Source of the DNA: Micavibrio sp.
Lineage (GTDB): Bacteria > Pseudomonadota > Alphaproteobacteria > Micavibrionales > Micavibrionaceae
Length of the DNA: 64,000 nt
Assembly: GCA_030824965.1 (NCBI GenBank)
Contig: JAPJQV010000001.1
Span: forward strand, 310,001 to 374,000
Direction of reading: 5' to 3'
Shown: positions 31,916 through 41,149 of the stretch, piece after piece
Layout: the number at the start of each line of letters is the position of its first letter
Position numbering within the stretch: position 1 is the first letter of the stretch
Translations under genes and position numbers: made by a program
Notes under the pieces: model-generated
The model's database searches: none
Seen by the model: only the letters and a program-made list of their open reading frames with translations
What the model was told of the DNA's origin: nothing

Positions 31916-33390
31916 ACGCGGTCATTCGCGTAAAGTGCTTGCTGAAGCAAGGCTCTTGTAGATGTCTCGATAGGTTTTTCATGCCGGAAAAGAAAATCTT
32001 TCGCCTGCTTGTGCAGCGTGCTGTTTTTAAAATTGAAGCTCAAGAGATGATTATAAAGCTCATCGATCCCTTCCTGAAGTTTCTGGCCAAGCGGCGTTTC
32101 CGTCGTCGTCACGGCGCGAATAGGAGCTATATCGTCATGGATCTTCCTGAAATCCTCATCCGTTTCAAATTCGGGAAGATCGGAGATGATATCGACGACT
32201 TGTTTGACGGCAAAAATATAACTAAGTCCGCGCGACTGCGGGCATGTGATGTGTTCAGGATGACCGCTTAATCCGGAAACAGCTTCTTCATTAATGATCT
32301 GGGCGAATTGCGCCGTGGCGGCATCGACAATCTTCTGTTCGCCCAGTTTATAGGATTGGTGTTCGCAAATGGAAGCGATAACCATGGCTTCTTTTTCGCC
32401 TTTGCTGCCGTCCATGAATTCCTGTGCCATTTCACTGGCCAGATAATAAGAAATGCCTGTCGCGCGCACGACCGCTTTGACAGTTTCACTTCTTTCTTCG
32501 AGTGTAGTGACATTGATTTCGCGAATGAGTTCGTTGAAAATCAGTCGGACAGATGCCTTGGCGGCAAGTTCGTCATCCTCGATAGACAATTGGTCGTAAA
32601 CTGCGACTTCGTTGAAATCAGTCATATAGTGAATTGTGGAATCGGGAAAAAACCGGCTTGTCGCTTTAGGCTGCGGAACAAGGGAGATCAACGTCGCGCC
32701 AAACTCTTCCTCTGCCGAATTCTCGGCTTCGTATTCATCGCATAGTTCGTTTATTCTGTCGTCCAAGGCTTCACGAAGAAACATACATTGTTCATTCAGC
32801 TCGAAACCGATATCCGTACGCTTATCGTTTAAATCCTCGATTATCGGGATGTTGTTTTGCAATATAGTATCTAAGTCGTCGAGTTCGAATTCATCAAGCG
32901 CCTGTGATGTGATATCGATGAATTGCATGGAACGAATATGCGCCAGGAACAATGCATGCGGATGAAAATCACCTGTATGGCCATTGCAGATATTTTCCGC
33001 CTCCTGATGTAAGAAACGAATATCGGCAAGAAAACGTGAAGAAAAATCCTGGCGTCTGCCCTTCTGATTGGCCTTTTCAATAAAGTCACCGATCAGGGCC
33101 GCTGTGAAAAGAGCTTCTTTCGGGGTTTTATCGCGGCGGAGATAATCTTTGGCATAGGTATCGATCAGGTCGTAAACGAATTGCGTGCGCTTAATCGTGA
33201 TCTGTGCTGCGGCTGCGACCGTGTCACGGCGGGTTTTGAATTTGCCGCGCTGGTCGTTCAGGACGCAGTTATAGACGAACCGCAAAGCCTTTATGATGCC
33301 GTGTTGCTTTTTACTGATATTGAGTTCCTTCAATACGGATTCGAAATTGAAATCCGAAAGATAGGAAACTTTCGACTGGCTTGTACTCAT
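31912..33390 (-). CDS. Unrecognised helical protein, 492 aa
   Basis: I do not recognise this protein. It is acidic and almost entirely predicted helical, with no export signal. Stretches such as YDLIDTYAKDYLRRDKTPKE and FNELIREINVTTLEERSE suggest repeated helical hairpins, and a region near residues 210-225 is rich in Asp/Glu (LCDEYEAENSAEEEFG). It is translated ahead of, and overlaps by 4 bp, the 418-residue gene. The pair reads in the same direction as murA but is separated from it by about 40 bp. Confidence 0.65.
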   Translation of the reverse strand: MSTSQSKVSYLSDFNFESVLKELNISKKQHGIIKALRFVYNCVLNDQRGKFKTRRDTVAAAAQITIKRTQFVYDLIDTYAKDYLRRDKTPKEALFTAALIGDFIEKANQKGRRQDFSSRFLADIRFLHQEAENICNGHTGDFHPHALFLAHIRSMQFIDITSQALDEFELDDLDTILQNNIPIIEDLNDKRTDIGFELNEQCMFLREALDDRINELCDEYEAENSAEEEFGATLISLVPQPKATSRFFPDSTIHYMTDFNEVAVYDQLSIEDDELAAKASVRLIFNELIREINVTTLEERSETVKAVVRATGISYYLASEMAQEFMDGSKGEKEAMVIASICEHQSYKLGEQKIVDAATAQFAQIINEEAVSGLSGHPEHITCPQSRGLSYIFAVKQVVDIISDLPEFETDEDFRKIHDDIAPIRAVTTTETPLGQKLQEGIDELYNHLLSFNFKNSTLHKQAKDFLFRHEKPIETSTRALLQQALYANDRV

Positions 33391-33429
33391 TTACCCCTCC
33401 CTGTTGGGGCTTATTATTTATTTTAGTTT

Positions 33430-34770
33430 TTATAGTCTTTCGATTTTTGCCCCGCAGGCCTCGAGCTTGCCTGTTAGATTTTCATAGCCGCGATCCAGAT
33501 GGTAAACGCGGTTGACGAAAGTTTCACCCTCGGCCACTAACCCGGCGAGAATAAGAGAAACGGAAGCGCGTAGATCGGTCGCCATCACTTCCGCGCCTTT
33601 GAGCTTTTTCACGCCGCGAACGATGGCTGAATTGCCCTGAACGGTAATGTCCGCACCCATGCGGCGGAGTTCCGGCACATGCATGAAACGGTTTTCGAAA
33701 ATGGTTTCCGTGACCATGCCGGAGCCTTCACACATGGTGAGCATCGTCATAAACTGTGCCTGTAGATCGGTCGCAAAGCCTGGATAAGGTTCGGTCATGA
33801 TATCTGTACCGACCAGCGGTGTGCCGTTTCTGTGAACGATCACGTCATTGCCTTCTTCTTCGATTGTTAGGCCTGCTTTACGCAACGGCGCAATCAAAGA
33901 GGTTAGGAATTCGGTTTGAGTTTTCTTCAGGCGCACCGTGCCGCCGGTCAGGCCTACGGCAATCATAAAAGTACCCGTTTCAATACGGTCGGCAAGGATG
34001 TCATGCGTACAGCCGTGCAGGCTTGGTACGCCTTCGATATGAATTTCCGACGTGCCAAGGCCGGAAATTTTTGCTCCCATGGCGATGAGGGCATTGCCCT
34101 GATCAATAATTTCCGGCTCACGCGCGGCGTTGACGAGGACGGTTTCACCTTTGGCCAGCGTTGCCGCCATCATCAGGTTTTCGGTCGCGCCAACGGAAAC
34201 TTTAGGGAACAAGATTTTCGCGCCCTGCAATCCGCCTTTTGGCGCAACGGCTTTGACATAGCCTTCATCCAGAATGATATTCGCACCCATTTCGCGGAAG
34301 CCTTCGAGATGCATATCGATAGGACGCGTGCCTATGGTGCAACCGCCGGGCAGAGAGATTTGCGCTTCGCCGGTACGGGCGAGAAGCGGGCCCATGACGA
34401 GGACGGAGGCGCGCATCTGGCGCACCAGATCGTAAGGCGCGACGGACGATGCGATGTTATCCGCCTGAATGAAAGCCATGCCGTCGCGGCGAAGCTGGAT
34501 TTTAATTCCCATCTCCGCCATCAGCGCAGCCAAAGTCTGGATATCTTTCAGATGCACCGGGCAATTGGTAAACTGCACCGGGTCGCCCGTCAGCATCGCC
34601 GCGCAAAGATGCTTCAATGCCGCGTTCTTCGCGCCGGAGATTTTGATATCTCCGTTAAGGCGCGTACCGCCTGTGACCTTGATCTTGTCGAGACCGACAG
34701 GTTTGATCACGCGTTCAGGGTCGATGGAAATGAATTCTTCTGTTTCTTTTAGGGCGGCTTGTGCGGTCAT
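33430..34770 (-). CDS. murA: UDP-N-acetylglucosamine 1-carboxyvinyltransferase
   Basis: A 446-residue MurA that transfers enolpyruvate from PEP to UDP-GlcNAc, the first committed step of peptidoglycan synthesis. Family marks are DIKISGAKNAALKHLCAAML with the conserved Lys-Asn, the loop cysteine in LPGGCTIGTRPIDMHLEGF (target of fosfomycin), and AREPEIIDQGNAL. About 26 extra N-terminal residues precede the usual start (LDKIKVTGG), where no alternative start codon exists in frame. It follows dcd by 5 bp. Confidence 0.96.
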   Translation of the reverse strand: MTAQAALKETEEFISIDPERVIKPVGLDKIKVTGGTRLNGDIKISGAKNAALKHLCAAMLTGDPVQFTNCPVHLKDIQTLAALMAEMGIKIQLRRDGMAFIQADNIASSVAPYDLVRQMRASVLVMGPLLARTGEAQISLPGGCTIGTRPIDMHLEGFREMGANIILDEGYVKAVAPKGGLQGAKILFPKVSVGATENLMMAATLAKGETVLVNAAREPEIIDQGNALIAMGAKISGLGTSEIHIEGVPSLHGCTHDILADRIETGTFMIAVGLTGGTVRLKKTQTEFLTSLIAPLRKAGLTIEEEGNDVIVHRNGTPLVGTDIMTEPYPGFATDLQAQFMTMLTMCEGSGMVTETIFENRFMHVPELRRMGADITVQGNSAIVRGVKKLKGAEVMATDLRASVSLILAGLVAEGETFVNRVYHLDRGYENLTGKLEACGAKIERL

Positions 34771-34775
34771 GATAA

Positions 34776-35486
34776 TCAGGTTCTCGGTAATGTTACGCCG
34801 GTCTGGCCCATATATTTTCCGGCGCGGTCGGCATAATTAACCTCGCACTGGGAAGAGCCTTTAAAGAACAGGAACTGGCACAATCCTTCATTGGCATAGA
34901 CTTTCGCCGGAAGCGGCGTCGTGTTGGAAATTTCCAGCGTTACATGGCCTTCCCAGCCCGGCTCCAGCGGCGTTACGTTGACGATCAAGCCGCAACGCGC
35001 ATAAGTGGATTTGCCAAGACAGATAACCAGGACGTCTTTTGGAATTTTGAAATATTCAACCGTACGGGTGAGGGCAAAAGAATTCGGCGGAATGATGCAG
35101 ACATCGGTCTTACGCTCGACGAAACTTTGGTTCGAAAAATTCTTCGGGTCGACGATGGCGTTGTCGATATTGGTGAAGATCATGAATTCATCCGAGCATC
35201 TTGCGTCATAGCCGTAAGACGACAAGCCGTAAGAAATTATTTTCTCGCCATTCTGTTCGCGATTTTGTTTTTCCGCGAAAGGAAAAATCATCCCTTCATT
35301 GGCGCGGTCGCGGATCCAGTGATCGGGCATGATGCCGGGCGCGTTTTTAACGGCTGTCTCGGGCGAGGGCTGGAAAAATAAATCGTTATTCGATACAGGA
35401 GGACCTTGCATAAAACTTTCCATTGTCGGGGTCGCCTTCGGCGAAGTGGTTTCGAAGAAAGGTTCTATGCGGTTTCTGAATTTCAT
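34776..35486 (-). CDS. dcd: dCTP deaminase
   Basis: A 236-residue enzyme that deaminates dCTP to dUTP. It carries ISYGLSSYGYDARCSDEF, the nucleotide-binding GKSTYARCGLIVNVTPLEPGWEGH, the catalytic Glu in VTLEISNTT, and a C-terminal GKYMGQTGVTLPRT. The N-terminus is about 48 residues longer than usual before IMPDHWIRD. The start at 35486 is supported by its overlap (TAATG) with the stop of a 51-residue gene upstream. It precedes murA in a probable operon. Confidence 0.93.
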   Translation of the reverse strand: MKFRNRIEPFFETTSPKATPTMESFMQGPPVSNNDLFFQPSPETAVKNAPGIMPDHWIRDRANEGMIFPFAEKQNREQNGEKIISYGLSSYGYDARCSDEFMIFTNIDNAIVDPKNFSNQSFVERKTDVCIIPPNSFALTRTVEYFKIPKDVLVICLGKSTYARCGLIVNVTPLEPGWEGHVTLEISNTTPLPAKVYANEGLCQFLFFKGSSQCEVNYADRAGKYMGQTGVTLPRT

Positions 35487-35641
35487 TACTCTGCTTCCTT
35501 AATGTCCTGCTTTTTATTCTGTAATAATTTTGTCCCGGTCTGGGCTTTTCTTTTCTTTAGATTTTCGCGCAGGGCTTCGGCCCTCTTGTCGATTTCATCG
35601 ATCCGGCTGACACCCGGCGGTAGGGGCTTTTTATCTGCCAT
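35486..35641 (-). CDS. Small Lys-rich protein, 51 aa
   Basis: A 51-residue ORF starting MADKKPLPPGVSRIDEIDKR at the ATG at 35641, behind AAGGA nine bases upstream, and ending in the TAATG overlap with dcd. It is highly charged and predicted as a single long helix (DEIDKRAEALRENLKKRKAQ, LLQNKKQDIKEAE). The start-stop overlap, ribosome site and composition argue that it is real. Function unknown; it may be a small regulator or simply a leader cistron for dcd. Confidence 0.6.
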   Translation of the reverse strand: MADKKPLPPGVSRIDEIDKRAEALRENLKKRKAQTGTKLLQNKKQDIKEAE

Positions 35642-35789
35642 GACCGCGAATCCTTAAGTCTTTTTAAATATGGGAAAGTTGGAGCGGAAAATACACAAAA
35701 TAGGCATGACATTCCACAAAAATTATAATAACTAGCCTGTCTACGGGTGGGTTTGGTCAAAACCCCTTTAAAAAGGCCTAAGGGATGGT

Positions 35790-36857
35790 ATGGAGCAGGA
35801 CGCTACAAAGCTAAAAACAGTCTTTACGGCTCCCGAATACGCTAAATTTATTGGAATAATATTAGTCGTTTTCGGTCATGTTTTAAGAGGATTGGTGGCG
35901 TCCGGTATCGTGCCTGACGACCGTTTCTGGCAGGCGGTCGATAAAGGTATTTACCTGTTTCACATGCCGCTTTTTTTCTTCCTGTCCGGGCTTTTTATTA
36001 AGGGCAACCTCGAAAAATCAGGGGCCAGAAAAGTTATTCTCAGATATTCCGCAGTACTGCTGATCCCGCTTATCGTCTGGTCCTACGTTCATTTCGCCGT
36101 CCAATTTCTGGCTTCAACTCTTACATCATCGGGTGTCAATCATCCGGTTACCCTTCATGAGGTCTTATGGTCGCCGTTTCCGCCGAAACAGCATTTCTGG
36201 TTTTTGGGTTCATTATATATCTGCATTATCGTAACCTCTTTTTTATCCGGTTTTAAACAGCATCGATTTTTGCTAAAGATTTTATTTTCAGCTTTGGTTA
36301 TTGCCTTGATAACCCTGCCGCAAAATATCTCGACTGATTTCATGAGTGCGGGCGACTGGCACAGCCTTGCCGGACAAACGATCAAGCACACGCCGTATTT
36401 TTTGCTGGCTGTCTTGATAGGTCCTTTTGTCTTTTATAAGGGACAAATATCAAACGGTGTTTTATTTCTAACATTTACTGGATCTGTGATCGGCTATCTT
36501 GCCGTAGAAAATCCTCCGGAAATTCTGCGCATGTCTTCATCGATCATTTGCGTTTTATCTCTTTATCGGTTGATGTGTAATTTCGCGCCGCAAGGCCGGT
36601 CAGTATCGGAGAGATTTAATATCCCTTTGTTTATCGGCCTTAACAGTATGGTTATTTATCTGTCGCATGTTATCGCAGCCGCCGGAACGCGCACAATCCT
36701 GTCAAAATCTGGAATATCGGATATCTATGTCCATCTGGGGCTTGGCACGTTCGCCGGATTGTTTATGCCGTTACTATTGGTGCCGATCAGTCTGAAACTG
36801 GGAGGGAAATTTCCTTTTATACCGAAATATATCATCCCGGCGAAAGACAAGCGCTGA
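35790..36857 (+). CDS. Acyltransferase family 3 membrane protein
   Basis: A 355-residue, about ten-helix inner-membrane protein of the acyltransferase-3 family (OafA/fucose-4-O-acetylase type). The N-terminal part, YAKFIGIILVVFGHVLRGL, contains the conserved membrane His (H30); FHMPLFFFLSGLFIKG and PPKQHFWFLGSLYI follow, all typical of these enzymes. They move acyl groups (often acetyl) to sugars of surface polysaccharides or to other small molecules. It is a single gene, pointing away from dcd and convergent with tRNA-Thr. The substrate is unknown. Confidence 0.85.
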   Translation: MEQDATKLKTVFTAPEYAKFIGIILVVFGHVLRGLVASGIVPDDRFWQAVDKGIYLFHMPLFFFLSGLFIKGNLEKSGARKVILRYSAVLLIPLIVWSYVHFAVQFLASTLTSSGVNHPVTLHEVLWSPFPPKQHFWFLGSLYICIIVTSFLSGFKQHRFLLKILFSALVIALITLPQNISTDFMSAGDWHSLAGQTIKHTPYFLLAVLIGPFVFYKGQISNGVLFLTFTGSVIGYLAVENPPEILRMSSSIICVLSLYRLMCNFAPQGRSVSERFNIPLFIGLNSMVIYLSHVIAAAGTRTILSKSGISDIYVHLGLGTFAGLFMPLLLVPISLKLGGKFPFIPKYIIPAKDKR

Positions 36858-36861
36858 ATAA

Positions 36862-36936
<75 letters not shown>

Positions 36937-37013
36937 ATTTTTAAAAGCGCGTGGAAACTAGCCCAAAAATAAAATGCTGTCACGCGTTAATTAATAGCTA
37001 CGAATAAGCCTGA

Positions 37014-37943
37014 TTATTTCTGCCCGTGATCCGTACCCTTATCGCCGTCAAGACTTGTAGGGTCGAAAAGAACAGGCGTAGGCTCGGTCATGGCGGTTGG
37101 CTGTTCGCAGGCGGCGGGCAGGGTGCGAAGGACGTTCCATTGCTCGGTCCAGCCGTTTTCATGATCGGCATTATCTATGAGCGATACGTTATTGCAGGGC
37201 GTGGCGCCTAGGGCTTGCGCGTAAGACGCATAGACGGATGGCGGCGTTACGTTATCGAGCTTGCCGACGAAATGGCGTTGCGGCATATCGCGAAGCTGGC
37301 TTGCGAAATCGACCGGGTTGTAGGATTTGCTCGGCGGCGCGGCTTTATGAAGCGCAGCCGTTGTTTTTGTATCCAGATTTCCGGCGATCGTGCGTAAGGA
37401 GGACACATCGTCGCGCCGGGCTGCAAGAATGGCGGCAATTGCCGCGCCGCCGTCATAGCCGACGAGATCGAAGCCGCTTAAATCATGATAGGCTTTGACG
37501 TTGTCGAGTGCGTTCATATAACCGTGAATGACGGCTTCGGAATAGCGCGCATCGGTTTTGAAAACGGCGGGACATTCGTCTTTGCCCTGATATTTGCTCT
37601 TATGATAGGCAGCGCAGGGGCGGCCCAGATAGATGACGTTTTGCGATCCGTCTTGCGCGGCGAGGCGCAGCCCGATCGGGTTCGATGGCGGCAGCGACAG
37701 GTTGAGCGGGCCAGGATAAGCGGAAGTGTCACCATCGCCTTCGATATAGACGACAGCGCGTTCGAATTTTTTATGGCCGCGCTCGAAAGCCTGAATAGTG
37801 AAAGGATCTGCCGGAATAGTGCGCGGGATCAGATGTACAGGGAGGGCGGTGCGCATAGCCGTTTCGTCGCGGATCATGGGAATGTCATGACAGGCGGTAA
37901 GGAGGACGGCGCTGGATAATATTGCGATCAAAAAACGTGACAT
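37014..37943 (-). CDS. Alpha/beta-hydrolase-fold lipoprotein
   Basis: A 309-residue protein with a lipoprotein signal (C18 in AVLLTACHD). The mature domain looks like an alpha/beta hydrolase: VVYIEGDGD near the oxyanion strand, a nucleophile elbow FDLVGYDGGAAIAAILAARR around residue 162, FVGKLDNVTPP for the acidic strand, and a possible catalytic His in DNADHENGW. The elbow has Asp where Ser is usual (GYDGG), so it is either an Asp-nucleophile enzyme or inactive. The Thr/Pro-rich C-terminus is probably flexible. Single gene, function unknown. Confidence 0.75.
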   Translation of the reverse strand: MSRFLIAILSSAVLLTACHDIPMIRDETAMRTALPVHLIPRTIPADPFTIQAFERGHKKFERAVVYIEGDGDTSAYPGPLNLSLPPSNPIGLRLAAQDGSQNVIYLGRPCAAYHKSKYQGKDECPAVFKTDARYSEAVIHGYMNALDNVKAYHDLSGFDLVGYDGGAAIAAILAARRDDVSSLRTIAGNLDTKTTAALHKAAPPSKSYNPVDFASQLRDMPQRHFVGKLDNVTPPSVYASYAQALGATPCNNVSLIDNADHENGWTEQWNVLRTLPAACEQPTAMTEPTPVLFDPTSLDGDKGTDHGQK

Positions 37944-37999
37944 CGATGAGGACTCCCCCGGAAGGATTCAGAAAAACTGCGCTTAAGCTACCACTTCTC

Positions 38000-38761
38000 T
38001 CAGGCAATTTCCAGCACGACGGGGGTATGGTCGGACGGCTTATCCCAACCGCGCGGGACTTTGTCTATTTTGCAGGAAATAAAGCGGTCGGTTATCGACG
38101 GGGAGAGCAGGAAATGATCGATCCGGATACCGCGGTCCTGATGCCACGCGCCGCCTGTATAATCCCAGAACGTGTATTCATGCTCATTCTGGTTGCCGAT
38201 TCGAAACGCATCGGCCAGGCCCAGTGTTTCCATCATGCGGAATTTCCGCCGTGCTTCCGGGGAGAACAGGGCGTCATCGGCCCATGCGGCGGGATTATAG
38301 ACATCGATATCTTCCGGGATGACATTAAAGTCCCCGCCGACGAGAAACGGAATACGGTCTTCGCGCAAAGTTTTAAGTCGCGCATATAATCTATCCATCC
38401 ATTCAAGCTTATAAGGAAATTTCTCCGTGCCTTTCGGGTTGCCGTTGGGCAGATAGATATTGATAATACGAACGCCGTCCAGTTCGACTTCCAGATACCG
38501 CGATTGTTCATCGGCGTCGTTGCCTAAGAGTTTCTTGTGATGGGTACGGCATTCCATCTTTGAAATCGTCGCGACGCCGTTGAACCCTTTTTGCGGAACG
38601 AAATCGGAATGATAGCCGATGGCGCGCAGTTCGTCGCTTGGGAATTCCATGCTTTTGAGTTCCTGTAGCAACACGACGTCGATATCGTTTTCGACGACCC
38701 ATTTTTTCAGGTGCTCAAGGCGTTGCTTGATCGAGTTCACGTTCCAGGTTGCGATTTTCAT
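38000..38761 (-). CDS. xth: Exodeoxyribonuclease III / AP endonuclease
   Basis: A 253-residue Mg-dependent nuclease of base excision repair. All family motifs are present: ATWNVNSIKQRLEHL (metal ligand N), LLQELK with the catalytic Glu, IYLPNGNP, VGGDFNVIPEDIDVYNP, and the terminal SDHTPVVLEIA with the catalytic His. The length is normal for XthA. It starts 2 bp beyond the erpA stop, so the two are co-transcribed. Confidence 0.96.
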   Translation of the reverse strand: MKIATWNVNSIKQRLEHLKKWVVENDIDVVLLQELKSMEFPSDELRAIGYHSDFVPQKGFNGVATISKMECRTHHKKLLGNDADEQSRYLEVELDGVRIINIYLPNGNPKGTEKFPYKLEWMDRLYARLKTLREDRIPFLVGGDFNVIPEDIDVYNPAAWADDALFSPEARRKFRMMETLGLADAFRIGNQNEHEYTFWDYTGGAWHQDRGIRIDHFLLSPSITDRFISCKIDKVPRGWDKPSDHTPVVLEIA

Positions 38762-38763
38762 GG

Positions 38764-39084
38764 CTAGACCGCGAAACTCGTGCCGCAGCCGCAGCCGGAT
38801 TTGGCATTGGGATTGGTGACTTTAAAATCTTCGCCCATCATATTGACCACATAGTCAAGCGTCGAGCCTTCAAGCAGGGGCAGGGAAATCTCGTCGCTAA
38901 CGATAGTTTGTTCAAATATTTTATCGTCATCGGCGATTTTATCGTCCCAGGAAAAAATATACTGGAATCCGGAACATCCGCCGCCTTCGACTGTTAGTCT
39001 AAGATTAAGGAGGGGATTACCTTTTAGTTCGCGCATTTTTTGCACGCGGGCAATAGCTGTCTGGGTAACGGTTAATTCGGGCAT
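38764..39084 (-). CDS. erpA: Iron-sulfur cluster insertion protein (ErpA/HesB family)
   Basis: A 106-residue A-type carrier with the three conserved cysteines: C38 in VEGGGCSGFQY and the C-terminal CxC in SGCGCGTSFAV. It delivers Fe-S clusters to target enzymes. Length and motifs match the family over its whole length. It is followed closely by xth on the minus strand and divergent from the glutathione S-transferase gene. Confidence 0.94.
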   Translation of the reverse strand: MPELTVTQTAIARVQKMRELKGNPLLNLRLTVEGGGCSGFQYIFSWDDKIADDDKIFEQTIVSDEISLPLLEGSTLDYVVNMMGEDFKVTNPNAKSGCGCGTSFAV

Positions 39085-39156
39085 GGACTATTATATCGAT
39101 CACTCTATTTAAAATTCCAGTTTTTATACTCTATTATATTGTTTTTAGGAGGCATT

Positions 39157-39789
39157 ATGTCGTCGAAATACCAGCTTTATTATTCCCCGGGTGCCTGTTC
39201 CATGGCCGTTCACGTAGTGTTGCACGAGTTAAATCAACCTTTCGACCTGAATGAGGTCAACTTGCGCGCTGAGCGCGATCCGGGTTTTTTGGCTATCTCT
39301 CCTCGTGGGCAAGTACCGGTTCTAATCGAAGACGGCATTCCGATTTATGAAGGAGCGGCGATCATCATCCATCTATGCGAAAAATTCAAATCCGATCTGA
39401 TCCCGGCGGAAGGCGTCGCCCGCGGTTTGGCGTTGCAAGCTCTGATGTTCATGAACGCCAGCATGCACCCGGCCTATAGCAAGTATTTCTTTGCTCAGAA
39501 ATCGGCCATCGATGACAAAGCCAAGAAAATCATCAGTGATGAAGCATGCGATAAAATTCAGGGATTGTGGGATCTGGTTGACCAGCATCTGGAAAATTCG
39601 CCCTATCTTGCCGGGGACAAAGTCACGGCAGGGGATATTTTGATGACGGTTTTCGCCAACTGGACGGACCTCTCCAAGCCGCCGAAATTAGGTAAAAACG
39701 TCAAACGTGTCATCACCGAGATCAGCCAGCGCCCGTCATACCAGATGGCGTTAGAGCATGAAGGCGTAACCTATAGAGCCGCAGCTTAA
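39157..39789 (+). CDS. Glutathione S-transferase
   Basis: 210 residues from the ATG at 39157, which follows AGGAGG at 39148-39153; an in-frame TTG at 39139 has no ribosome site. The N-terminal thioredoxin-like domain holds YYSPGACSMAVHVVLHEL (catalytic Ser/Cys region) and GQVPVLIEDG with the cis-Pro, then YEGAAIIIHLCEKF. The helical C-terminal domain has SPYLAGDKVTAGDILMTVFANW. It is a beta/theta-like bacterial GST for glutathione conjugation or peroxide reduction; the substrate is unknown. A terminator-like hairpin follows. Confidence 0.9.
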   Translation: MSSKYQLYYSPGACSMAVHVVLHELNQPFDLNEVNLRAERDPGFLAISPRGQVPVLIEDGIPIYEGAAIIIHLCEKFKSDLIPAEGVARGLALQALMFMNASMHPAYSKYFFAQKSAIDDKAKKIISDEACDKIQGLWDLVDQHLENSPYLAGDKVTAGDILMTVFANWTDLSKPPKLGKNVKRVITEISQRPSYQMALEHEGVTYRAAA

Positions 39790-39806
39790 CAAGCTCTCTT
39801 AAGAAG

Positions 39807-39840
39807 CCGGGGCAGGGGAGGAATCCCTTGCCCGGTTTTT
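39807..39840 (+). terminator. Intrinsic terminator after glutathione S-transferase
   Basis: A G/C-rich imperfect hairpin, CCGGGGCAGGGG paired with CCCTTGCCCGG, followed by a run of T (39836-39840). It lies 18 bp beyond the GST stop and 23 bp before the dgt start. Confidence 0.65.
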
Positions 39841-39862
39841 CTATTCCGTCTATTGTCGATTT

Positions 39863-41110
39863 ATGCCCCAAGCCCTCGCAAATGACGATACCAATACACT
39901 CGCTTACAATTATTGCGCCCTGCCGCTGGCGTCTTATGCGTGCCGCCCGGACCAGTCGAAAGGCAGGCTTTTCGAGGAGCAGGAAAGCCGCCACCGCACG
40001 CCCTTCCAGCGCGACCGCGACCGCATCATTCATTCCAGCGCTTTTCGCCGCCTGAAGTATAAAACGCAAGTTTTCGTCTATCATGAAGGCGACCACTACC
40101 GCACACGCCTGACTCACACGCTGGAAGTGGCGCAAATCGCCCGTACTTTGGCGCGGGCGCTAATGGTCAATGAAGATTTGGCCGAAGGGATCGCTTTGTC
40201 CCACGATCTCGGCCATACGCCTTTCGCCCACATGGGGGAAGAAGCTTTGAAGAAATGCATGGATGCGCTGGGCGGGTTTGAACATAACGACCAGTCTTTG
40301 CGTATTCTGGTTCAGCTAGAGAATAAATATCCCCGCTTTCAGGGCTTGAACCTGACATGGGAAACACTCGAAGGCGTTGCCAAGCATAACGGGCCATGCC
40401 TGCGTAAAAAACAGCAGCCGGATTTATCCGTTTTACCGGTTACGTTGTATGAGCTATCGAAAAAAACAGATTTGAAACTTGACCAATTCGCCTCTGTCGA
40501 AGCGCAAGTCGCAGGGATCGCCGACGATATCGCCTATAATAATCACGATGTCGAAGACGGGCTTCGCGCCGGATTTTTTACGCTGGACGAGTTGGCGCAG
40601 ATGTCCTTCATTGGCGACATTATTGAAAACGTAAAGAAATCCTATCCCGGCATTTCGCCTACGATACTGGTGGCCGAGATGATCCGTGACATGATCGGCG
40701 CTATGGTGAGCGACGTACTGGACGAAAGCCAGAAACGCCTGAAAGAGATCAAGGCTTCCAGCCCGGACGATGTGCGTCAGGCCAAACGCAAGACGGTGGC
40801 TTTTTCCGATAAGATGCATGACGATATCGAGGCCTTGCGGGCTTTTCTCTATGCCCGCATGTACCGTCATTATTCCCTGCAACGTATCTGGGCGAAGGTT
40901 GAGCGCATCATTCCCGACCTGTTTTCATCATTCACCAATAAGTACACCCTGATGCCTGACCACTGGCAACGCCGCGTTGAAGAGGCGGGTGGTCTGACGA
41001 ACGATAAAGCGCGGGCGCGGATCGTTTGTGATTATATCGCCGGAATGACCGACCGCTATGCTATTCGTGAACATGAACGGCTCTATGATTTATATTGGGA
41101 TCTCAAGTAG
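39863..41110 (+). CDS. dgt: dGTP triphosphohydrolase-like HD protein
   Basis: A 415-residue HD-domain dNTPase (type 2 dGTPase-like). It has RTPFQRDRDRIIHSSAFRRL, the metal set RLTHTLEVAQI, ALSHDLGHTPFAHMGE with the HD pair, and later DDIAYNNHDVEDGLRAG. It hydrolyses dNTPs to deoxynucleoside and triphosphate, and so lowers dNTP pools. In many alphaproteobacteria dgt is followed by argS and then a SPOR gene; here argS is missing and the SPOR gene follows directly after 39 bp. Confidence 0.92.
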   Translation: MPQALANDDTNTLAYNYCALPLASYACRPDQSKGRLFEEQESRHRTPFQRDRDRIIHSSAFRRLKYKTQVFVYHEGDHYRTRLTHTLEVAQIARTLARALMVNEDLAEGIALSHDLGHTPFAHMGEEALKKCMDALGGFEHNDQSLRILVQLENKYPRFQGLNLTWETLEGVAKHNGPCLRKKQQPDLSVLPVTLYELSKKTDLKLDQFASVEAQVAGIADDIAYNNHDVEDGLRAGFFTLDELAQMSFIGDIIENVKKSYPGISPTILVAEMIRDMIGAMVSDVLDESQKRLKEIKASSPDDVRQAKRKTVAFSDKMHDDIEALRAFLYARMYRHYSLQRIWAKVERIIPDLFSSFTNKYTLMPDHWQRRVEEAGGLTNDKARARIVCDYIAGMTDRYAIREHERLYDLYWDLK

Positions 41111-41149
41111 TTAACTGACTGCGTAAAAGCACATTGAAAGGATATTAGT

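Noticed and set aside
33916..34752. 278-residue plus-strand open frame
   Set aside because: It is the mirror of murA, which has all expected motifs; the antisense translation is His/Arg/Phe-rich noise.
35557..35760. 67-residue minus-strand frame upstream of dcd
   Set aside because: A different frame (35486-35641) has a ribosome site, charged helix composition and the TAATG overlap with dcd, and explains the region better.
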